From NCBI GenBank assembly GCA_036785665.1, contig JAXIVJ010001294.1:62001-126000 (forward strand): 64,000 nucleotides of DNA, written 5' to 3'. Under the pieces are notes generated by a model, which worked only from the letters and a program-made list of their open reading frames with translations, made no database searches and was not told the DNA's origin. Made by a program: the position numbers and the translations under genes. Source of the DNA: Chirona hameri. Its lineage: Eukaryota > Arthropoda > Thecostraca > Balanomorpha > Balanidae. Each line of letters opens with the position of its first letter. Position 1 is the first letter of the stretch. Of the stretch, positions 13,601 to 22,900 are shown piece after piece.

Positions 13601-16600
13601 TGAAGACAGAGCTGGTCTAGAAACATGTCTTTTGTATTTAGATTAATCAATTCCAAATTTTGACCTTATTGTGACCTGACCTTGACCTGAGGGCAATTAT
13701 GTGGAGTCAGGTTGTGAAAATGGATGCTACTATCGAATTATACGTGTAAAATAACCCATACAACATGTGTCGCATGGCTTTCGTAGACTTGTGACCTTTT
13801 GTGACCTGGCCTTTGCTTACAATTTCACTTTCGGCTTATACGGGAGATGCATTATACCTTTGAGAGCACTTTGTGCGATAATAGTCGCAATCTAAGGCTT
13901 TGGATGGAAAGCATGGCTTAAAAACTAAATACCTCAAGTTTGACATTTGACCCGATCGTGACCTGACATGTGACCTTATTCGAAAAATTTCGGGTGTGCA
14001 TTATATTCGTCTCCTTGAGAGCTTTCGATCGCCGCCTTGCGCGTCCCGCTGCTGTCATTGATTCGGAAGATACGAGGGGGGGGGGGGGGCTAATATTTAC
14101 CCCCCAGCGAGGCGCGTTCGGCTGCCGACCCCAGCTGGGCGCGGGTTAACATAAAAATGCACAGTGTTTAACGATCATGTTCAAAAGAAACTGCATTGAA
14201 CTAGGGCGAACACTTATGTATAGTTTGATCCAGACTTGTATTCAACTCAATCAATCGACTCAAGTTACTCCCGTCGTGTGGTCAGCCCTTCGGGTCCCGA
14301 TAACGATCAGGGTTCGCTGGCACGCCGTACACTAGCTGTGATGCAAATTGTATACGTAGACTGGGTATGCTAACACGCATGTTTAGATACTAAACTTGCA
14401 TCTCAGCTAGCGTACGGTCTGGCGGCGAACCCTGATCCTTATCCAGTGTTGGATTTTTCATTTAATCACCTGGTCCCGGAGAGTAAAAATCCATAGGTGG
14501 AGAGTAAAATTATATTGTCAGGCAAGTTAAGATTTTCATTTTTGTTTTAATTATTTTATTTGGAAAGTTAAAAAATCCTGATTTGTAATAGATAATAAAT
14601 CCTTCTGAGGAAAATTGAGGTATATTTTAACTACAATATCAGTAAGATCAGGCGAAAAGAGCAAATTTCCTGAACAAATATGAAGAGAGCAAAATTATTT
14701 GGACCCAAAAAGTCCAGAAAATAGCCCAAATTCCAAGGCTGTCCTTATCAGTACCCGAAGGGCTGACCACACGACGGGGGTAACTTGAGTCGATTGATTG
14801 AATTGAATACAAGTCTGGTTTGAACACCGGCTGCCGTCATCACAAGCGAATCACTATTTACAAATCACTACGCCAACATAATATCGCATTCGCACGAGCA
14901 AAAGCATCTCTCATCTCACACGCCGTGAAAAAATACACTACAAAGTCTCCTCTGACATTTGGCCAGAGCCGCCACAGATCCAGCGGCTACCTCTCCAGTC
15001 ACACCACGTTTGATCGACGTCTCCCTCTTGCCATTCGCCTGACCCTTTCCAACAAAACTGGCGCGGGGCTCCGGGCTGGTCGTTGGTGCCGTCCGGTAGA
15101 GGACACTGCCCCCTGTGGGCCGTCCGGCCCGAACCGGGCGTCGGCAGGACAGCTGCGTACCGCGCCGACAGACGACCCCCTCCCCTCCCCCACCACCGGC
15201 CTCCCAATCCACAGCGAGGCACACTCAGCGTCGATCAGACACGCTGACACACCGGGCCGCGGAGCCGACAACAGGTCAGCCAGCCACTGCGCGGAGTAAC
15301 TGCTGAGTTCGCTGCGTCCCCTGTCGGGTTCCCACGCTGACAGCTCACGATGGCCGAAAGATTACCGAGCGCAGAAGCGGCCGGCCGGCCGGGTGGGTTA
15401 TCTACACCACACGTTCCTCCTCTCAATCAGACGCCGGTCCTGCCGGTCCTGCCGGCCCTGCCGGCCCGGGCGGGGGCGGGGGCGGGGGCGGGAGCGGGGG
15501 CGGCTGCTGGGCGGCCGGCCGGCCTGACAGCAGCTGGGGCAGCATCTGGGCCGCCTCCGGGTGGCGCTGCAGAATGTGGTTGCGCAGCGTGCCGACGCGG
15601 CCGTACACAGCACCGCACACCAGGCAGGTGGTCTTGCCGGTGTGCACGTGCATGTGGTGGTCCAGCGAGCGGTGGTTGGTGTACTCGCGGCTGCACACGG
15701 GGCACTGGAAGTGCCGCACCGCGCCTATAACACACAGCAGGAGCCGCGTCAGCCCAGCCGCCGCCACTAACACACGCGGCGCGTGCAGCCGCCGCCCACA
15801 GCAGCGCTCGGCGCTCCCACTGGTACACAGCCGGCGGCGCGGCACTGTTGATGGTATTCTCGCACCACTCGCACCAGGACGCACGGCAATCCGAAATGGT
15901 AATTTGGAGGCTTCCGCATGGTACGCATTGCCCTGTTCAGGCAAATGTGGCAGCGCAGTGGCGCCAATCGGAGCGAAAAATTGACAGACAGCCAAGCATG
16001 GATACATTGTGGAAAAGGTGTTATAGTAGCCAAAGTATGGCGACAATATGTAAACAATTTCATGGTAGCCAAAATATGACTACGATGTGGAAAAGTTGCT
16101 ATGGTAGCCAAAGCATGATTCAACCATGGAAAACTGTCATGCTGGCCAAAGCGGCTCAACCATGGAAAACTGTCCTGCTGGCCAAAGCGGTTCAACCATG
16201 GAAAACTGTCATGCTGGCGAAAGTATGGCTCCAATATTGGCAAAATGCAACCGGGACATGGCTTCAATATGGAAACTTGCCATTGAAGCCAAAGTATGGC
16301 TTCAATATATTACCAAGTTGCTACTCGCTATTATATCCACCCAGACCTGGTCGTACAACACTAATTTCATAGGGTGAATCCACAGCTGTCTCGTTACGAC
16401 TTTCTGATGAAATATCTCAAAAGGTCAGAGCGCCGATAACTCGTCGCGCTTATTGCTCACATGCAGTTAACTAACCAAATTTAATTGCATTCATACCGTC
16501 CCCGGGACCTCAAACCTCGGCAAAGGAGCGCAGCCTGGGCTGCTCAATGCTCACGTATAGTGTCGCCCCGGGAGTCTCTGACGCGGCAAAAGACACCATA

Positions 16601-19600
16601 CTTTCAGCCACTGATGACGATACAATCCAGCTGTAGCAACAATGTGCTATATAGCAAGCACGTCTCTGTCGACAGAGCCGGTTATTTACGAATACCCCGT
16701 AAGATTTTCCCCGGCCTCTACATTGTTTTGTCATCCCTCACTGACAATTTCATGACCATATCAAGAGCAGGAATCTTTAAGCTCTCGATCATAAGGTTGC
16801 TTAGTAAAACTTTAAGACCATCATACCTCAACAAGCCATAATGCGTAGTGTAGCCCCACGCGTGTTCCGGTAGATGTGCGCGCGCGTTGACACATAATGT
16901 GTAGTGCAGCCCCCTATCCACGCGTGTTCCGGTGGATGAGCGCGCGCGTTGACACATAACGCGTAGTGCAGCCCCCTATCCACGCGTGTTCCGGTGGATG
17001 AGCGCGCGCGTTAACACATAATGTGTAGTACAGCCCCCTATCCACGCGTGTTCCGGTGGATGAGCGCGCGCGTTAACACATAATGTGTAGTACAGCCCCC
17101 TATCCACGCGTGTTCCGGTGGATGAGCGCGCGCGTTAACACATAATGTGTAGTACAGCCCCCTATCCACGCGTGTTCCGGTGGATGTGCGCGCGTTGACA
17201 GAGCCACTATTCAGAGCCGACAGCCGCCGTTGGAACGTGTCCCCGAGAAACTGAATATTGTATCACACATAAAGCTTGTGAAAGCTTTATTGTTGAAGGT
17301 TAAAGGGACATTTCCGCCTTAACATTAGTTTTGAGTTGAGATAGCCAAGTTAGTGGCTATGTAGTATTTAGGCTATGTACTATGTAGTAGATATTTAGGA
17401 AGGTAGGATTTTAAGGGTATGTTTCACCTTTGTATTGGTTTTGAACCGAGATAGCCATTATTTTTGGCCGTTATTGAAATGTCTAAATTATTCAGGTCAT
17501 TTTCCCCAAAACTTATCTGTTTTTAAGCAATCGAATTTCGAATTTGCAAAATGGGGTCTAGGCTAGTCCCGCCGCTGATTGGCTGACAGTCACTTCAAGA
17601 TTGTTGGTCCTGGAAAACAGACGACCTGTATTTCTCGACCTTGGCGAGCACGATGTAAACAACGGCCAACCCTATAGGTTGCGGTCCAAGTTGACGGTTT
17701 TCGCGTTGTTTGAAGTCTCAGTTATGGATTGATTGTTTTGTTTTTTTAAATAAATATTGAGCTATCGCAATGCCCCGCACTCGTCACTGTGTTGTGCGGC
17801 AGAAGACACAGTTACACAATGTTTGTATTTAAGTCGCCGGAATTGTCTGAAACGATTGTGCCATATATTTGGCAGCATACAGTTTTCTCTACAGCTCCCG
17901 ATAGCTCAATTATGACATCCAAAATTTGAAAACTTAATTTGTATAAAGTTAAGTGACTTCGAGAGAGAAAAATATCACCATCGTTTTCAGCAGCACTTCT
18001 TCATATTTTCGACTACAACCAGTGTATATTTGACAACTTTCAGAAAGGTGAACATTCCCTTTAAAATAAACAGTTATCCGGTCTTAGAGAAATTAAGGTT
18101 TGACGTTTTAATTTGGGCCTAGTAAGGCCAATCCTTATTTGGTAGTTTTGTTCCGATGACATCTCTCGTCACCTTGTACCTTGAGGGTCTGGTTTGTCTT
18201 GATTTTCTATGATCGCGAAGTTCGATGGCTGGGTGATGTGTGGCGCCGTGCCGACATTTTACTAGATCGGAGCCCTGTCAATAGTTTGGAATTAAGTGGT
18301 TTTGATGTTTCGGATTTTAATGGGAAAATAATTTAAGAACAAATTATGCCTCGAATGCGCTGTATTGTGTGCTGCGTAAAAAATATATCAGCTACGGTGT
18401 TCAGGTGAGTGCGTCATGCTATTGCTTTACCAACAGGTCCCTATTTTCCTATCAATATTTGTAATATATTTAATTTAATTATTTGTGATTTTCGTTTCAA
18501 CGCGTGTTCCCCCTCGAAATTCTGAAAATTTTCCCCCTCGAAATCGCTTATTTTCCAAACCCGTGATAAGAAAGGACTTATTTGTATTCGCAAGAAAGAA
18601 GTGTCTAAAAGTTGCAAGAAGTGTCTGAAAAGATTGTGCCATATCATTTGGCAGCTTAAAGGTCTTCTCTATTGCTCAAGAATGACGTCATCACCCCAAA
18701 TTTGAAAACTTATTTTGTATAAATTTAAGTGACTTTTTCGAGAGAAAAAATATAATAATCGTTTTAAGCAGCACTTTCTTCTCGTTTTAAGCAGCACTTA
18801 CTTCATATGTTTTCACTACAACCGGCGTATATTACTACGCCGGTTGTACAACCGGCGTTTCACTACGACCGGGGTATGATACTGTATAATATGGGGTATA
18901 ATACTCTATATTGTATCTCATATTTTGTGTATATTAGTATATATGTTTCGGCTTTGAATACCATCATTGCTCATGTATGTTGTACTGGGTCTAGTCATTT
19001 AATGTTCCTGATGTTGATCGATGTTCCGTTATATTGAATACACAACCGGTGGAATCCGGCAAACAACAATATTTGAAAATTTCAGAAAGGTGGGAATGTC
19101 CCTTTAAAGCTTCTCATCACCCGGTACCATCACAAACATTTGACAAAGCTAATCGCTTCATTCCAGTCCACCGAGTAAATCGGTCATCCAATGTGTGAAA
19201 GTAACATTAAGCCACCGTGCTATATGTCCACTTAATTTCCTTATAGCTGTACATCAGCAAAGTTGTCGATAATGTCTTCTTGCCGCGATTAGCGCGTGTT
19301 TCGTTCCAATGGTCGATAGCCTGTGCGTGCCTACGGTGAGAAGCAGACACGCACCGAAAACCGAAACTCGACGATAAAGAGGACCCCAAGACGAATTCCT
19401 TAGAATATGGAACCATGGACTGGACTGGGCTAAACTGAATGCCACCAGACCCAAATGGTGTTTCATGAGACGGCGACACAAGCTGCTAGACCATCAGCGG
19501 GACAAAAGCCGAGATTCCCCAGAAGATGGAGGACGTCTTCCCAAGTGGAGCTGGAAGCGACTGGAGACGAGACATCCCGAGCCACACCGGCACGGTGGAG

Positions 19601-19809
19601 AGCTCGCCGGTTCCCGCCCCGAGCCACACCGACACGGTGGAGAGCTCGCCGGTTCCCGTCCCGAGCCACACCGGCACGGTGGAGAGCTCGCCCGTTCCCG
19701 TGCAGCACCGGTGCCGACGCCGGCAAAGCAGGCCGCGAGGGGCGTCGCTTTGGCCGCCAGCGCGGCGGCGGTATACCCGCCGCGGCTAACCGGCCGGAGA
19801 CAGAGAGAA

Positions 19810-19850
<41 letters not shown>

Positions 19851-19883
19851 TAGAGAGAGAGAGATAGAGAGAGAGAGATAGAG

Positions 19884-19924
<41 letters not shown>

Positions 19925-22900
19925 AGAGAGACAGAATCTACAGCGCTCTGCGGAGCGCGTTGCTGGTATTCTCGCACTGGCCACCAAGACGCAGCAATGC
20001 CGACCGATAGAGCTCAGTCTCATGCCGCCGCGCGACGCGCCCCGGCTCACTAGCCCCCTCGGGCGAATAGATTCGCGATATAAATAATCCGGCCGTATTT
20101 TCGATTCCGTGTGTACCACAGATCAGGAATGGTGTAATGACTGGAAACTCTTTCCCGGATAATTTCAGACGTAAACAAACAAGCCACAGGGTACCGACAT
20201 AAACGCACGCAACAATTTGGATTCAACGAACGAGTGAACGTAAGGCAACCTACAGGCGCTACGGTTACGTTACAACTGGTGCAGTCCTGGATTTGTGTAC
20301 GAGAATACCAACAACAACCTACGCTACACATAGTACAAGTGGTCGACGCGCGATGCTCAGGAATGCCGGGGACAATTCACCCGAAGCGTAGCGATTCGGC
20401 CGGACTTCTGGATTCAGGCAGATTTTAAATTAAGACAACTCGTACCTTCTATTGCAAAGTTTGCCAAAATGATGTTGAGTAAAGTAGTTATTAGTGAAGC
20501 AATATCAATTATGCATCCAAAAAGAATCAACTATACATTGTACTGGCAAAAATAGCAATCATTCAAATCGATTTTGATTAGATATCAATTTGAATTACTT
20601 AAATAAACTGCGATCCCAAGCTATGAAAGTTGAACGATGCCAAAACGAATATTTAAGAAGAAAAAACACAAACCCCCTGATTTGTCTCCAGGTAGCACTG
20701 TCCACGTCCGGCCGAAACGCTACCTACCCCTCCCCTTCCCCTCCCCTCCCCTCCCCTCCCCTCCCCTCCCCTCCCCTCCCCCTCCCCTCCCCCTCCCCTC
20801 CCCTCCCCCCCGCAGCCATTACACCACACCGCACCAAACCAGCATCGACAGCCAAGCAGTGAAAGCAGAATACGCAGACCGATTAGTCGGAGTTTCAAGC
20901 CGCTTAGCTTAGCCAGACCAATTATTTTATGGGGAAAAAATAACAGCACTTTTAGTGCTTTGATACTTTTAATTTAGCCTTTTGAAACTTGGTCCTAATG
21001 CTTTTGATGCACGAAAGCATTAGCTAATGCAAAAAAAAACATGAATCGTTTACAAGAGCTTGCAATAAATAACGGTAAATTGCATGTGTTTATTGCAACA
21101 TGCACAACATTTCGATCATCGATTCTGCTTTACCTGACAGACCAGGGAAAGGTATCGCCCCCCCCCCCCCCCATTTCATTATTCAATGACACACCCTCGA
21201 TCAAGTCCGATGAAGCCCTCCGCCCACCTCCTTCCTTAAAGCCCTTTGACTGTTTGACTATGCTGGAACCCAACTACCGGACAGTAATGATATTGGGAGG
21301 GACTTGAGATCATCTATAAGGACCCTATGCAGTAAGTAAATCGACAGGTAGGTAATGTCTTAGAACCCATTCTTAGAAACCATCATAAAAACCACCAACC
21401 ATTGTCGTTAGAAACCAGGCATCCACCACTCCCTCAATGACCACCCAAATCACTGGCATTACTCATCTTCCCGTGGTCTGGGCACCCTCCCTGTTCCCCT
21501 CCCCATAACCTGGTAACCCCCCCCCCCCCCCCCCCCACAGTTACCAGTTCCATGGCAGCAGACTCGCCAGCCCAGCAAACACTGGATGTTCAAACAAACG
21601 GATCGGGTTGCCCACAGCTTGTCTCCTAACTACCTCCCTCCTCTTCCCGGGGAAGCGGTCTACTCTGTTAACTACCCCGCCGTCCCCTCCCCCGAGGAAG
21701 CGCCTGGTACGCCGCTCTCGCCGCCCCCTCCCATGGGCCGCGCTGGGCCGCGCTGGGCTCCCTGAGCATCGCCCCGCCGCCCCCTCCCATGGGCCGCGCT
21801 GGGGTGGGTGGGCCCGAGCACCGCCCCGCCGTCCCCTCCCATGGGCCGCGCCGCGCTGGGTGGGCCCCCCGAGCATCGCCCGTCGACAGAGACAAAGAGA
21901 GCGTGTGCTAACCTTGAGAGCTGCCGTCTTCAGAGGGTCCGGCCATCGCCGCCATGTCGCCCATACCTGCTGACCGAGAGACACGCGGTGCCGGGGTCAG
22001 CCGAGGTCAGCAGAGCGGTCAAACGAAACACAGCCGACAGCTAGTCTCCGAGGTCAAAGCACCACCATCAACATCTCACCAAGGGTTGCAAGTGATATAC
22101 GCACAAATAAACTAGAGCCAGACTGTCAAAAATGATGGTCAAGATAGGCTGAGTGGCTGATGGTCAAGATAGGCCTGAGTGGCTACGACACGATAACATA
22201 TATGCACTGTCCATGCACCCTTTTAACTTATCTTGTAACACACCCTGTTCCCTTTGTAACACACCCTGGTTCCCCTCCTGTTCCCCGTCTATAAGACATT
22301 CCACTTCCTCTCACAACGTACCCTGATCCGACACCCTGCCGAGCAGGCCCGGCCATGTCGTGCGACCCTGCAGAGTTGGTCGGAGCCGTCGAACTGGACG
22401 CCTCGAACTGCGACACGTGGCTGAAGGTGGCCTCCAAGCTCTCCTCGTCTTCCTCGGCCCAGGTCCACCTTCTCCACCTTGATGCCGTAGTCTCGCTGGT
22501 GCAAGCGCGCCCGGCGCCGCCTGCTGCTGCGGCGTGCGCGACTCGTCCGTGGCCGGCGACGCGGGCGGCTCTGCCCCCGCCCGCTCGGGCGCCGGCCGCC
22601 CGCGACGCCAGCTCAGAGTGGCCGCGCTGGCCATGAACGAGGTGGCGGATAGCGGCGGCGGCGGCGCCGTCAGCGCCGACGACATGGGCAGCGAGAGCGG
22701 TGGCATGGGCAGGACGAGAGCGGCGGCATAGGCAGCGGCGGCAGGGCGGCGGGCAGAGAGACGGCAGGGGCGGGGGCCGGGGGGTGGGGGCGGCCGGCGA
22801 AGCGCCCGGTGCGTTCCGGTGAGATGGAGGACAGACGACGTCGCTTCAGCGGCGGCGAGGCAGGCGCGGCCGGGCCGACAGACCTGAGTTGAGGTGGGGG

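Noticed and set aside
14916..15300. Overlapping GC-rich minus-strand frames as a fifth zinc-finger exon
   Set aside because: No C-x2-C...H-x3-5-H pattern and no phase-1 acceptor.
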